Assembly: GCF_041415945.1 (NCBI RefSeq)
Contig: NZ_JBGCUS010000001.1
Span: 3,876,501 to 3,940,500, forward strand
Direction of reading: 5' to 3'
Source: Ancylobacter sp. IITR112
GTDB taxonomy: Bacteria; Pseudomonadota; Alphaproteobacteria; Rhizobiales; Xanthobacteraceae
DNA length: 64,000 nt
Positions 7,426 to 16,431 of the stretch are shown piece after piece. The first letter of the stretch is position 1; each line of letters starts with the position of its first letter. Both the position numbers and the translations under genes were made by a program. The notes below the pieces were generated by a model, which was given only the letters and a program-made list of their open reading frames with translations, searched no databases and had not been told where the DNA came from.

Positions 7426-8853
7426 TCACCGCACCAGAATGTTGCGGAACAGCCAGGGGTCGGAGGGGTCGATATCCTCCGGGAACAGGCCGGGGCGGCC
7501 GTCCAGCGGGGTCCAGTCGGTGTAGTAGCCCTTCACCGTGCCGAGATAGGGCTTCTGGATTTCCAGGCAGCGGCGGTAATCCATCTCGTCGGTCTCGACG
7601 ATGCCGGCTTCCGGGTTTTCCAGCGCCCACACCATGCCGGCGAGCACGGCGGAGGTGACCTGCATGCCGGTGGCGGTCTGGTAGGGGGCGAGGTTGCGCG
7701 CTTCCTCGATGGTGAGCTGCGACCCGTACCAATAGGCGTTCTTGGCGTGGCCATAGAGCAGCACGCCGAGCTCGTCGCGGCCGTCGACGATCTCGCCCTC
7801 GGTCAGGATGGTCCAGTCGCCCGAGAAGTGCCCCTCATTGCCGAACATCTCGTGCCAGGACAGCACCGCATCGTTGCACGGATGGTAGGCGTAATGGCAG
7901 GTCGGGCGATAGGCGACCTGCGCGCCATTGCGCAGGGTGAAATAGTCGGCGATCGAGATCGACTCGTTGTGAGTGACGAGGAAGCCGTGCTGGGCGCCGA
8001 GGCTCGGGCACCAGGTGCGCACCTTGGTGGCGGCGCCCGGCTGCATCAGATAGATCGCCGCGCCGGAGCCGAAATTATGCGTGTGCGCGTTGGCCGGCAT
8101 CCAGGTTTCGTGCGTGCCCCAGCCGAGCTCGGCCGGCTGAAGGCCCTCGGAGACGAAGCCTTCCACCGACCAGGTGTTGACGAAGGTGCCGAAGGGGCGG
8201 GGATCGCGGGCGCGCTGGGTGTCGCGCTCGGCGATGTGGATGCCCTTGACGCCGACGCGGGCCATCAGCTCCGCCCAGCCCTCGCGGGTGGTGGGCTCGG
8301 TGAAGTCGAGCCCGGTGTCGGTGGCGACATCAATGAGCGCCTGCTTGACGAACCACGACACCATGCCGGGATTGGCGCCGCAGCAGGAAACCGCCGTCGG
8401 CCCGCCGGGATTGGCGCGCTTGGCCTTGAGCATGGATTCGCGCAGCGCGTAGTTGGAACGGCTGGCGGGGGTGGCGTCCTTGTCGAAATAGAAGCCGAGC
8501 CAGGGCTCGACCACGGTGTCGATGTAGAGCGCGCCGCACTCGCGCGCGAGCGTCATGATGTCGACCGAACCGGTATCGACGGAGAGGTTGATGAGAAAGC
8601 CACGCCCGCCGGTGGTCAGCAGGGGCTTCAGCACCTCGATGTAGTTTTCCCGGGTGATGGCGAGCTGCAGGAAGCGGATGCCGCGCTCGTCGAGCAGGGC
8701 GCGGTTGTCGTCCACCGGGTCGATGACGGTCAGCCGTTCCTTGTCGAAATCGAAATGCCGCTCCAGCAGGGGCAGGGTGCCGCGACCGATCGAGCCGAAG
8801 CCGATCATCACGATGGGACCGTCGATTTTTCCGTAGACCGGCCAGACTGACAT
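7426..8853 (-). CDS. hss: Homospermidine synthase
   Basis: Hss makes sym-homospermidine from putrescine (or putrescine and spermidine) in an NAD-dependent reaction. This polyamine is typical of many rhizobial alphaproteobacteria. The 475-residue protein carries the N-terminal dinucleotide motif MIGFGSIGRGTLPLLERH, the INLSVDTGSVDIM and DTVVEPWLGFYFD segments, and the CCGANPGMVSWFVKQA block seen in bacterial Hss. AAAGGAG lies about 11 bases before the chosen ATG; a GTG four codons upstream would sit on the Shine-Dalgarno and is disfavoured. It is followed convergently by the ProC-like gene with only 21 bp between. Confidence 0.95.
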   Translation of the reverse strand: MSVWPVYGKIDGPIVMIGFGSIGRGTLPLLERHFDFDKERLTVIDPVDDNRALLDERGIRFLQLAITRENYIEVLKPLLTTGGRGFLINLSVDTGSVDIMTLARECGALYIDTVVEPWLGFYFDKDATPASRSNYALRESMLKAKRANPGGPTAVSCCGANPGMVSWFVKQALIDVATDTGLDFTEPTTREGWAELMARVGVKGIHIAERDTQRARDPRPFGTFVNTWSVEGFVSEGLQPAELGWGTHETWMPANAHTHNFGSGAAIYLMQPGAATKVRTWCPSLGAQHGFLVTHNESISIADYFTLRNGAQVAYRPTCHYAYHPCNDAVLSWHEMFGNEGHFSGDWTILTEGEIVDGRDELGVLLYGHAKNAYWYGSQLTIEEARNLAPYQTATGMQVTSAVLAGMVWALENPEAGIVETDEMDYRRCLEIQKPYLGTVKGYYTDWTPLDGRPGLFPEDIDPSDPWLFRNILVR

Positions 8854-9172
8854 TCTCGGGGACACTCCTTTGGTTCCGCAGGTTGGAAGACGGCCGCACC
8901 ATGGGGTGCAGCAGCCTGCCGCGTCAATGGTGACGCGCGCGTGACGGTGGCTCTCCGGGCGACGAAGGGTTCATGACGGGGCGTCGGGCGGGACGGCGGC
9001 ATCGCGGAGAGCGTCATGGCCGGGCTTGTCGCGGTCCTCCATGTCTTCAGGGACCGGGCGCGAGGCGGGGAAGGCGTGGATGCCCGGCCCGGGACCGGGC
9101 GTGACGGTGTGTTGGGCAGGGCGGGCGCCTGTCGGCAGAACGCCCGGCGGGGGTCAGGGCCCGCCCCGCGCC
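8854..9172. other. Intergenic region with degenerate repeat
   Basis: No gene is supported. Bases 9013-9106 are a decayed member of the palindromic repeat family, with GTCATGGCCGGGCTTGTC at one end and CCCGGGACCGGGCGTGAC at the other. The part next to the homospermidine synthase start holds its Shine-Dalgarno and presumably its promoter. Confidence 0.5.
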
Positions 9173-10402
9173 TCACGCATCGGCGGCGAGGATGTGGCTG
9201 CGCACCAGCGGATAGACCTGGCCCTTCCAGCGGCGGCCGGAGAACACGCCGTAATGGCCGACGCCGGCCTGCATGTGGTGGCGGCGCAGATGCGGGCGCA
9301 GGCCCGTGCAGATGTCCTGCGCCGCCACCGTCTGGCCGACGGCGCAGATATCGTCGCGCTCGCCCTCCACGGTGAGCAGCGCGGTGCGGCGGATGGCGCG
9401 GAAGTCGATGCGCTGGCCGCGATAGGTCAGCACGCCGCGCGGCAATTCGTGCTGCTGGAACACCTTGGCGATGGTTTCCAGATAGAACTCGGCGGCGAGA
9501 TCGAGCACGGCGAAATATTCATCATAGAAGGTCTTGGTGGTCGCCGCCTTGTCGTGCTCGCCCATGGCGAGGTTCTCATAAAGCCCGACATGCGCCTTCA
9601 CATGGCGTTCCAGATTCATCGCCATGAAGGCGCCGACCTGGATGAAGCCGGGATAGACCCGCCGCCCCGCGCCCTTGAAGCCGGGCGGCACGGTGGCGAT
9701 GAGGTTCTGCGCGAACCAGTCGATCGGCTTGGAGGTGGCGAGTTCGTTCACCTTGGTCGGGTTGATGCGGGTATCCACCGGCCCGGCCATCAGCGTCATG
9801 GAGAGCGGCTGGGCGGGGTTGTTGTCCTGCGCCATGACCGCCCCGGCGGCGAGCACCTGCACGCAGGGCTGGCACACGGCCAGCACATGCCCCCCCGGCC
9901 CGATCTCTTCCAGAAAGCGGATGACATGGGCGACATAATCGTCGAAGCCGAAGCCGCCCTCGCTGAGCGGCACGTCGCGGGCATTGTGCCAGTCGGTGAT
10001 GTAGACATCGTTTTCCGGCAGCAGCGTCTTCACCGTGTCGAGCAGCAGCGTGGCGAAATGGCCCGACAGCGGCGCGACGACGAGCAGGCGCGGCTGCTTC
10101 TGCTCGACATCCTTGGCGAAATGCAGCAGCGAGCCGAAGGGCAAGGCCAGCGCCACCTCCTCGCGCACCTCCACCTCGCGATTGCCCACCATCACCGTGC
10201 CGATGGCGAAGGGCGGGCGCTCATGGCTCAGCCCGGCGCGCTCGATCATCTCGAAGCCGGCCGAGAGGTTGCGCAGCAGCGGCGTGTCGTGGAGGCCGCC
10301 CATCGCCTCACCCATCGTGCCGAGCATCTGCCGCGACAGCCTGGCCGCGAGGCGGAGCGGATCGAACAGGTCGGACTGGGCCTGATAGGCGGCATAGAGC
10401 AT
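9173..10402 (-). CDS. phaZ: Intracellular polyhydroxyalkanoate (PHB) depolymerase
   Basis: This enzyme hydrolyses stored PHB granules in the cytoplasm to release 3-hydroxybutyrate units. The 409-residue protein matches the intracellular PhaZ family: MLYAAYQAQSDLFDPLR at the N-terminus, the lipase-box-like AVCQPCVQVLAAGA with a Cys nucleophile, DPT-like turns (MAGPVDTRINPTKVNEL), and a C-terminal GVGHYGVFSGRRW holding the catalytic His. The ATG at 10402 gives the usual start. It is transcribed in the same direction as homospermidine synthase but is separated from it by about 320 bp of repeat-bearing DNA, so co-transcription is doubtful. Confidence 0.94.
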   Translation of the reverse strand: MLYAAYQAQSDLFDPLRLAARLSRQMLGTMGEAMGGLHDTPLLRNLSAGFEMIERAGLSHERPPFAIGTVMVGNREVEVREEVALALPFGSLLHFAKDVEQKQPRLLVVAPLSGHFATLLLDTVKTLLPENDVYITDWHNARDVPLSEGGFGFDDYVAHVIRFLEEIGPGGHVLAVCQPCVQVLAAGAVMAQDNNPAQPLSMTLMAGPVDTRINPTKVNELATSKPIDWFAQNLIATVPPGFKGAGRRVYPGFIQVGAFMAMNLERHVKAHVGLYENLAMGEHDKAATTKTFYDEYFAVLDLAAEFYLETIAKVFQQHELPRGVLTYRGQRIDFRAIRRTALLTVEGERDDICAVGQTVAAQDICTGLRPHLRRHHMQAGVGHYGVFSGRRWKGQVYPLVRSHILAADA

Positions 10403-10524
10403 GGGCGGGCGATCTTCCGGCAGAAGGAGCGGCGGGCGGGGCGCGCGCGGCGATGCGGGATCGGCAGGTCTGCCGGCGCCATCCTAGAGCGGATGCAATG
10501 ACGCTGCCAAGGAGGTTGCCGGGT

Positions 10525-10572
10525 AGGTCGCCAAGTAGGTCGTCAAGCAGGTCGTCAAGCAGGTCGTCAAGG
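10525..10572 (+). repeat. 12-bp tandem repeat
   Basis: Four near-identical units AGGTCGTCAAGC follow one another in the gap between phaZ and the GST gene; the first is AGGTCGCCAAGT. The rest of this gap of about 300 bp shows no gene. The repeat may be a slippage-prone site. Confidence 0.7.
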
Positions 10573-10700
10573 CGATTACGAAGGAGGTGAAAGGCGCCGG
10601 GGCGCCCGGCGCGCTGTCACAGCCCTGTCAGGAATGGCACGAAGTGTGATTGCCTCTTGCGGGCTGCACACTGAACGCCCCGCCGAACAGGACGCCTGCC

Positions 10701-11459
10701 ATGCCCTCCGCGACCGCCATGCCCAAGCCTGCCACCGCTCCGGCCCGCAAGAGGGCGCCGGCAAAGGCGGCCGCGAAGGTGAAGGCCCCGCAGGAGCCGG
10801 GTGTTCCGGCGGCGGTGCTGACGCTGAGCAGCAAGAACTACTCGTCCTGGTCGCTGCGCGGCTATCTGCTGTGCCGGCTGGCCGGCCTGCCTTTCACCGA
10901 GGCGCGCGTCTCCGCCGACGATCCGGCGATCCGGGCGGAGCTGCTGCTGCAATCCTCCTCCTTCCTGGTGCCGCGCCTCGACCATGAGGGGCTGCGCATC
11001 TGGGACACGCTGGCCATCGCCGAATATCTGCACGAATGGGCGCCAGAGGCCGGACTTCTGCCCAGGGATCGGGCAGCGCGGGCGCATTGCCGCTCCATTT
11101 GCGGCGAGATGCATTCGGGCTTCGCCAATCTGCGCTCGGCGCTGCCGATGAACATCAAGGCGCACCATCCCGGCTTCAAGGTGTGGGCGGGCGCGCATAG
11201 CGACATTCTGCGCATTGTCACCATCTGGACGGAATGCCTCGCCGCCTCCGGCGGGCCCTATCTGTTCGGCGCGGCGCCGACCATGGCGGACGCGATGTAC
11301 GCCCCCGTCTGCTCGCGCTTCACCACCTATGACGTGCCGCTGGACCCGGCGAGCCGCGCCTATTGCGCCACCATGCTGGCCCTGCCGGCGATGCAGGAAT
11401 GGATGGACGCCGCCCGCGCCGAGCCCGACGAGATGGAAGAGCTGGACGTGGAGTTCTGA
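10701..11459 (+). CDS. Glutathione S-transferase family protein
   Basis: The 252-residue protein has an N-terminal thioredoxin-like GST domain (TLSSKNYSSWSLRGYLLCRL, then LVPRLDHEGLRIWDTLAIAEYL) and an all-helical C-terminal domain (SICGEMHSGFANLRSALPMNI, PYLFGAAPTMADAMYAP). The KNYSSWSLR pattern is that of the bacterial GST subgroup often linked to maleylacetoacetate isomerase-like enzymes, with Ser near the glutathione site. The first 35 residues are Ala/Lys/Pro rich and lie outside the domain. The true start could therefore be later, or upstream at an in-frame TTG. It stands alone, with repeats on both sides. Substrate unknown. Confidence 0.88.
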   Translation: MPSATAMPKPATAPARKRAPAKAAAKVKAPQEPGVPAAVLTLSSKNYSSWSLRGYLLCRLAGLPFTEARVSADDPAIRAELLLQSSSFLVPRLDHEGLRIWDTLAIAEYLHEWAPEAGLLPRDRAARAHCRSICGEMHSGFANLRSALPMNIKAHHPGFKVWAGAHSDILRIVTIWTECLAASGGPYLFGAAPTMADAMYAPVCSRFTTYDVPLDPASRAYCATMLALPAMQEWMDAARAEPDEMEELDVEF

Positions 11460-11480
11460 GGAACCGGCGGTCGTTCCGCC

Positions 11481-12251
11481 GCCACCCTGCCCCTCATGGC
11501 CGGGCTTGACCCGGCCTCCCAGCCTGCGGACCGAGGCGGGGAGGATGGGCTGGATCCCCGGATCAAGCCCGGGGATGAGGGGTGTTACCAGAGGAGCGGC
11601 GGCAAGCGGCGCACGATCCCGGCTCTCGCGGCGCTCGGCCGGGATGACGATGAGGGCTGGCCGCGTCCGCCGCCACCCTGCCCCTCATGACCGGGCTTGA
11701 CCCGGCCTCCCAGCCTGCGGACCGGGGCGGGGAGGATGGGCTGGATCCCCGGATCAAGCCCGGGGATGAGGGGCGTTACCAGAGGAGCGGCGGCAAGCGG
11801 CACGCGATCCCGGCTCTCGCGCCGCTCGGCCGGGATGACGATGAGGGCTGGCCGCGTCCGCCCCTCAATGCGCCTCATGGCCGGGCTTGACCCGGCCACC
11901 CAGCCTGCGGACCGAGGCGGGGAGGATGGGCTGGATCCCCGGGTCAGGCCCGGGGATGAGGGGCGTTACCAGAGGAGCGGCGGCAAGCGGCACGCGATCC
12001 CGGCTCTCGCGGCGCTCGGCCGGGATGACGATGAGGGCTGGCCGCGTCCGCCGCCACCCTGCCCCTCATGGCCGGGCTTGACCCGGCCTCCCGGCCTCCC
12101 AGCCTGCGGACCGGGGCGGGGAGGATGGGCTGGATCCCCGGGTCAGGCCCGGGGATGAGGGGCGTTACCAGAGGAGCGGCGGCAAGCGGCGCACGATCCC
12201 GGCTCTCGCGTCGCTCGGCCGGGATGACGATGAGGGCTGGCCGCCGCCCAC
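11481..12251. repeat. Tandem array, four copies of a 190-191-bp unit
   Basis: The CTCATG arm recurs at 11493, 11684, 11874 and 12065. Each unit has one palindromic element (CCTCATGGCCGGGCTTGACC ... GGGGATGAGG), a GGCGTTACCAGAGGAGCGGC linker, and a CATCCCGG-type half (ATCCCGGCTCTCGC ... CGGGATGACGATGAGGG). Copies differ at a few positions. The third copy carries 16 bp (CCCCTCAATGCGCCTC, 11861-11876) identical to the end of polA at 12252-12267, so the array probably grew from the polA 3' flank. The approximately 800-bp gap holds no gene; short open frames across it are repeat translations. Confidence 0.9.
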
Positions 12252-12255
12252 CCCC

Positions 12256-15240
12256 TCAATGCGCCTCGTCCCAGTTCAACGCCGCGCGGGCGTCGACCTT
12301 CAGCGGCACCTTCAGCGCCACCGCCGGGAAGGGGGCGAGTTCCATCACCTCACGGACCACGGGAAGCGTGGCGGCGACCTCCTCGTCCGGCACCTCGAAG
12401 ATCAGTTCGTCATGCACCTGCAGCAGCATGCGGGCGGACAGCCGTGCCTTCTCCAGCGCCCCATCCATCCGCACCATGGCGCGGCGGATGATGTCGGCGG
12501 CCGAACCCTGCAGCCGTGCATTGATCGCCGCGCGCTCATTGAAGGCGCGGATCGAGGGGTTCTTGGCATTGATGTCGGGGTAGTGGCAGCGCCGGCCGAA
12601 CAGCGTTTCCACGTAACCATGCTCGCGGGCGAAGGCGCGGGTCTCGTCCATATAGGCGCGGATGCCGGGGAAGCGCTCGAAATAGCGCTTGATATAGGCG
12701 CCCGCCTCCTCGCGCGGGATGGAGAGCTGGTTGGCGAGGCCGAAGGCGGAAATGCCGTAGATGATGCCGAAATTGATCGCCTTGGCCCGCCGGCGCACCT
12801 CGCCCGGCATGCCCTCGATCGGCACGCCGAACATTTCCGAGGCGGTCATGGCGTGAATGTCGAGCCCGTCCTGGAAGGCCTGGCGCAGCGAGGGCGTGTC
12901 GGCGATCTCGGCGAGCAGGCGCAGCTCGATTTGCGAATAATCGGCCGAGATCAGCTTGTGGCCCGGCGCGGCGATGAAGGCCTTGCGGATCTTGCGCCCC
13001 TCTTCCGAGCGCACCGGGATGTTCTGCAGATTGGGCTCGGAGGAGGAGAGCCGCCCGGTGGTGGTGGCGGCGAGGGCGAAGGAGGAATGCACCCGGCCCG
13101 TCTCGGGATGGACATAGGAGGGCAGGGCGTCGGCATAGGTGGATTTCAGCTTCTGAAGCTGGCGCCAGTCGAGAATGCGGCGCGGCAGCTCGTGCCCCTG
13201 CTCCGCCAGCTCCTCCAGCACGTCGGCGCCGGTGGACCAGGCGCCCGTCGGCGTCTTGCGCCCGCCGGGAATCTGCATCTTGCCGAACAATATGTCGCCG
13301 AGCTGCTTGGGCGAGCCGGGGTTGAAGCTCTCCCCCGCCATCTCGGAAATATCCGCCTCCAGCCGGCCCATGCCTTGCGCGAACTCGCCGGACAGGCGCG
13401 AGAGCATCTGCCGGTCGATCATGATGCCGCGCGCCTCCATGCGGGCGAGCACGGCGACGAGCGGGCGCTCCAGCGTCTCATAGACGGTGGCCTTGCCCTC
13501 GCTGGCGAGGCGGGGTTTGAGCACCCGCCACAGCCGCAGCGTGACATCGGCGTCCTCGGCGGCGTATTCGCTTGCCCGGTCGAGCGGGGCGCGGTCGAAG
13601 GTGATCTGCCCCTTGCCCTTGCCGCACACCTCCTCGAACTTGATCGGGGTGTGGCCGAGCCAGCGCATGGAGAGCGGGTCCATGCCGTGCGGCGAGGCGC
13701 CGGCGTCGAGCACATAGGAGATCAGCATCGTGTCGTCATAGGGCGCCACCTCGATGCCGAGGCGCCTCAGCACCAGCCAGTCATATTTCAGGTTCTGCCC
13801 GACCTTGAGCACGGCCGGGTCTTGCATCAGCGGCTTGAGCGCCGCGAGTGCCTCGCGCAGCGAAATCTGGTCCGGCAGCAGCCCCTCGCTGAACAGGCCC
13901 TCATCGCCGCCCTTATGGGTGAGCGGGACATAGCAAGCCTCGTTCGGCCCGGTGGCGAGCGAGAAGCCGACCAGCTCCGCCTGCATCGGGTCGAGGCCGG
14001 TGGTCTCGGTGTCGACGGCGACGGTGCCGGCCGCGCGGGCGCGGGCGATCCACTCCTCCAGCCGGGCGAGTGTGCGCACCGTCTCGTAGCGGGTGCGGTC
14101 GACCGGGGTGGCGGTGGCTTCCGCCTGCCGGGCGGCGGCGAGGGCGAGAGGCGTGAAGCCGGCGTCTCCCATTGGCGCGCCCTCATCCCCGGGCTTGACC
14201 CGGGGACCCAGCCCGTCGCCGGCGGCCTCCGCTGTCTGGATGGCCGGGTCAAGCCCGGCCATGAGGGAGGGCCCCCCCGCCTTGAGGTCGGGATCGGGCT
14301 CGATGGCGGCGACATCGACCTCATAGGCCTCGGCCACGCGGCGGGTCAGCGTGGTGAACTCCATCGCCTTGAGGAAGGCGACGAGGCGGGTGGCCGACGG
14401 CTCCACCACGGCGATGTCGTCGAGCGGCACGTCGAGCGGCACGTCGCGCTTCAGCGTCACGAGCTGGCGCGAGAGCCGGGCCTGGTCGGCGAACTCGATC
14501 AGGTTCTCGCGCCGCTTCGTCTGCTTGATCTCGCCCGCGCGGGCGAGCAGCGTGTCGAGGTCGCCATAGTCGGCGAGCAACTGCGCGGCGGTCTTGATGC
14601 CGATGCCGGGCACGCCGGGCACATTGTCGACGGAATCGCCGGCGAGCGACTGCACGTCCACCACCTTGTCCGGGGCGACGCCGAATTTCTCGAACACTTC
14701 CTCGACGCCGATCGCCTTGTCCTTCATCGGGTCGTACATGCGCACGAGGCCATCGACGAGCTGCATCAGATCCTTGTCGGAGGAAATGACGGTGACGCGG
14801 GCGCCGCGCGCCTTGGCCTGCTCGGCATAGGTGGCGATGAGGTCGTCGGCCTCGAAGCCGGCCTGCTCCACACAGGCGAGGTCGAAGGCGCGGGTGGCCT
14901 CGCGGATCAGCGGGAATTGCGGGCGCAGATCCTCCGGCAGCTCCGGGCGCTGAGCCTTGTAGAGCGGGTAGATATCCTTGCGGAAGGTCTGTTCGGATTT
15001 GTCGAACACCACGGCGAGATGGGTCGGCCGGGGCGCGAATCCGCCGCCATTCTGCCCGGCGCGCACCAGCTTCCACAGCATGTTGCAGAAGCCCGCCACC
15101 GCGCCGACGGGCAGCTTGTCGGAGGTGCGGGTGAGCGGCGGCAAAGCGTGATAGGCGCGGAAAATATAGGCCGAGCCGTCGATCAGGACGACATGGTCGC
15201 CGGTGTCGACAGTCTCGTGATGGGCATCGTTGGCGGGCAT
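12256..15240 (-). CDS. polA: DNA polymerase I
   Basis: PolA processes Okazaki fragments and fills repair gaps. The 994-residue protein has all three domains: an N-terminal 5' nuclease (LIDGSAYIFRAYHALPPL, VISSDKDLMQLV, GVPGIGIKTAAQLL, to about residue 290), a 3'-5' exonuclease with an intact DTETTGLD and DYTM-like acids, and the C-terminal polymerase with SADYSQIELRLLAEI, the finger motif RRRAKAINFGIIYGIS, and VHDELIFEVP. The start MPANDAHHETV has GGAG eight or nine bases upstream. Between the 5' nuclease and the proofreading domain, about residues 325-353 (bases 14181-14267) are encoded by an intact copy of the palindromic intergenic repeat (LMAGLDPAIQ ... PRVKPGDEG). The insertion keeps the frame and sits in an interdomain linker. 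Confidence 0.97.
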   Translation of the reverse strand: MPANDAHHETVDTGDHVVLIDGSAYIFRAYHALPPLTRTSDKLPVGAVAGFCNMLWKLVRAGQNGGGFAPRPTHLAVVFDKSEQTFRKDIYPLYKAQRPELPEDLRPQFPLIREATRAFDLACVEQAGFEADDLIATYAEQAKARGARVTVISSDKDLMQLVDGLVRMYDPMKDKAIGVEEVFEKFGVAPDKVVDVQSLAGDSVDNVPGVPGIGIKTAAQLLADYGDLDTLLARAGEIKQTKRRENLIEFADQARLSRQLVTLKRDVPLDVPLDDIAVVEPSATRLVAFLKAMEFTTLTRRVAEAYEVDVAAIEPDPDLKAGGPSLMAGLDPAIQTAEAAGDGLGPRVKPGDEGAPMGDAGFTPLALAAARQAEATATPVDRTRYETVRTLARLEEWIARARAAGTVAVDTETTGLDPMQAELVGFSLATGPNEACYVPLTHKGGDEGLFSEGLLPDQISLREALAALKPLMQDPAVLKVGQNLKYDWLVLRRLGIEVAPYDDTMLISYVLDAGASPHGMDPLSMRWLGHTPIKFEEVCGKGKGQITFDRAPLDRASEYAAEDADVTLRLWRVLKPRLASEGKATVYETLERPLVAVLARMEARGIMIDRQMLSRLSGEFAQGMGRLEADISEMAGESFNPGSPKQLGDILFGKMQIPGGRKTPTGAWSTGADVLEELAEQGHELPRRILDWRQLQKLKSTYADALPSYVHPETGRVHSSFALAATTTGRLSSSEPNLQNIPVRSEEGRKIRKAFIAAPGHKLISADYSQIELRLLAEIADTPSLRQAFQDGLDIHAMTASEMFGVPIEGMPGEVRRRAKAINFGIIYGISAFGLANQLSIPREEAGAYIKRYFERFPGIRAYMDETRAFAREHGYVETLFGRRCHYPDINAKNPSIRAFNERAAINARLQGSAADIIRRAMVRMDGALEKARLSARMLLQVHDELIFEVPDEEVAATLPVVREVMELAPFPAVALKVPLKVDARAALNWDEAH
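14181..14267. repeat. Palindromic repeat inserted in frame inside polA
   Basis: Arms CCTCATCCCCGGGCTTGACC and GGTCAAGCCCGGCCATGAGG are inverted relative to each other, the same structure as the intergenic copies at 15.3 and 16.3 kb. Being 87 nt, it adds about 29 residues without a frameshift. Confidence 0.9.
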
Positions 15241-15322
15241 TGCGGGCTCCGTTTGCGGCCGCACGATGCCCCCGGCGCCGCGCCGGGGCAAGGGGGCGTG
15301 GAGAGGGGGCTGCCCCCTCCTT

Positions 15323-15409
15323 CCCTCATCCCCGGGCTTGACCCGGGGACCCAGCTGCTGTCGGACGCGGCGAAAGACTGGATGCCCGGGTCAAGCCCGG
15401 GCATGAGGG
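15323..15409. repeat. Palindromic intergenic repeat
   Basis: CCCTCATCCCCGGGCTTGAC at one end and GTCAAGCCCGGGCATGAGGG at the other. It lies in the gap between polA and truA and would be transcribed ahead of neither gene in an obvious way. Confidence 0.85.
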
Positions 15410-15482
15410 CGTGACGGGGGCATGCCACCCCCACAGGTGACGCGGGCGCCGCCGGGCGCTACAGAGCGCGCAGGAAAACACC

Positions 15483-16235
15483 ATGCCGCGCTACAAGCTC
15501 ACCATCGAATATGACGGCACCCCCTTTGTCGGCTGGCAGGTCCAGGCGGCGGGGCTGAGCGTGCAGGGCGTGCTCGCGGAGGCGGTGCGCCGCTTTTCCG
15601 GCGAGACGGTGCCGGTCCACGGCGCCGGGCGCACCGATGCCGGGGTGCACGCCACCGGGCAGGTGGCGCATGTCGAACTCGCCCGCGACTGGAAGCCGGA
15701 CACGGTACGCGACGCCATGAACGCGCATCTGCGCCCGCATCCCGTCGCGGTGCTGGCGGCGGAAGAGGTGGCGGAGGATTTTCACGCCCGGTTCTCGGCG
15801 ACGGGGCGGCGCTATCTCTACCGCATCATCGCCCGCCGGCCGGACCTCGTGCTGGAACGCGACCGCGCGTGGCGGGTGCTGCGCCCGCTCGACGCGCAGG
15901 CGATGGCGGAAGGCGCGGCCCGGCTGATCGGCCGGCATGACTTCACCACCTTCCGCGCCATTGGCTGCCAGGCGGCCTCGCCGGTGAAGACGCTCGACCG
16001 GCTGGAGGTGGAAACCGTGCCGCTCACCGGGCCGGGCATGGAGATCCGCGTGCACGCGCAGGCGCGCTCCTTCCTGCACCATCAGGTGCGCTCCATGGTC
16101 GGCACGCTGGTGAAGCTGGGCGAGGGGGCGTGGACCCCGGACGACGTGACCGCCGCGCTGGAGGCGAAGGACCGCACGCGCTGCGGCCCGATGGCGCCCT
16201 CGGCCGGGCTCTATCTGGCCGAAGTGACCTATTGA
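15483..16235 (+). CDS. truA: tRNA pseudouridine(38-40) synthase
   Basis: TruA converts uridines 38-40 in the anticodon arm of tRNAs to pseudouridine. The 250-residue protein begins with the family pattern [16 protein letters not shown], has the catalytic Asp in [15 protein letters not shown], and ends with [17 protein letters not shown] and the [12 protein letters not shown] segment. Length is standard. It is divergent from polA with 242 bp between, and converges with dihydroorotase across another repeat. Confidence 0.96.
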   Translation: MPRYKLTIEYDGTPFVGWQVQAAGLSVQGVLAEAVRRFSGETVPVHGAGRTDAGVHATGQVAHVELARDWKPDTVRDAMNAHLRPHPVAVLAAEEVAEDFHARFSATGRRYLYRIIARRPDLVLERDRAWRVLRPLDAQAMAEGAARLIGRHDFTTFRAIGCQAASPVKTLDRLEVETVPLTGPGMEIRVHAQARSFLHHQVRSMVGTLVKLGEGAWTPDDVTAALEAKDRTRCGPMAPSAGLYLAEVTY

Positions 16236-16264
16236 GAGTGCCGTCATGGCGAGGACCCGCGAGG

Positions 16265-16342
16265 TCCTCATCCCCGGGCTCGACCCGGGGACCCAGTGGC
16301 GTGAAAGCCTGGATGGCCGGGTCAAGCCCGGCCATGAGGGAG
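16265..16342. repeat. Palindromic intergenic repeat
   Basis: CCTCATCCCCGGGCTCGACC and GGTCAAGCCCGGCCATGAGG are inverted. A CATCCCGG-like half follows (16370-16424). It fills the gap between the converging truA and pyrC genes. Confidence 0.8.
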
Positions 16343-16431
16343 GACGAGGCAAGCGCAGCGGAGAGCCGGGATCGTCGTTCGGATTGCGACCCCGGATCGG
16401 CCTGCGGCCGTCCGGAATGACGGTCTGAGCC

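Noticed and set aside
11481..12251. Possible CRISPR array
   Set aside because: The repeated unit is 190-191 bp with no short spacers; copies are near-identical throughout, so it is a tandem duplication.
12259..15414. A plus-strand open frame of over 1000 codons antisense to polA
   Set aside because: It is a by-product of high GC in codon third positions of polA; the translation has no domain and is His/Gly/Arg rich.
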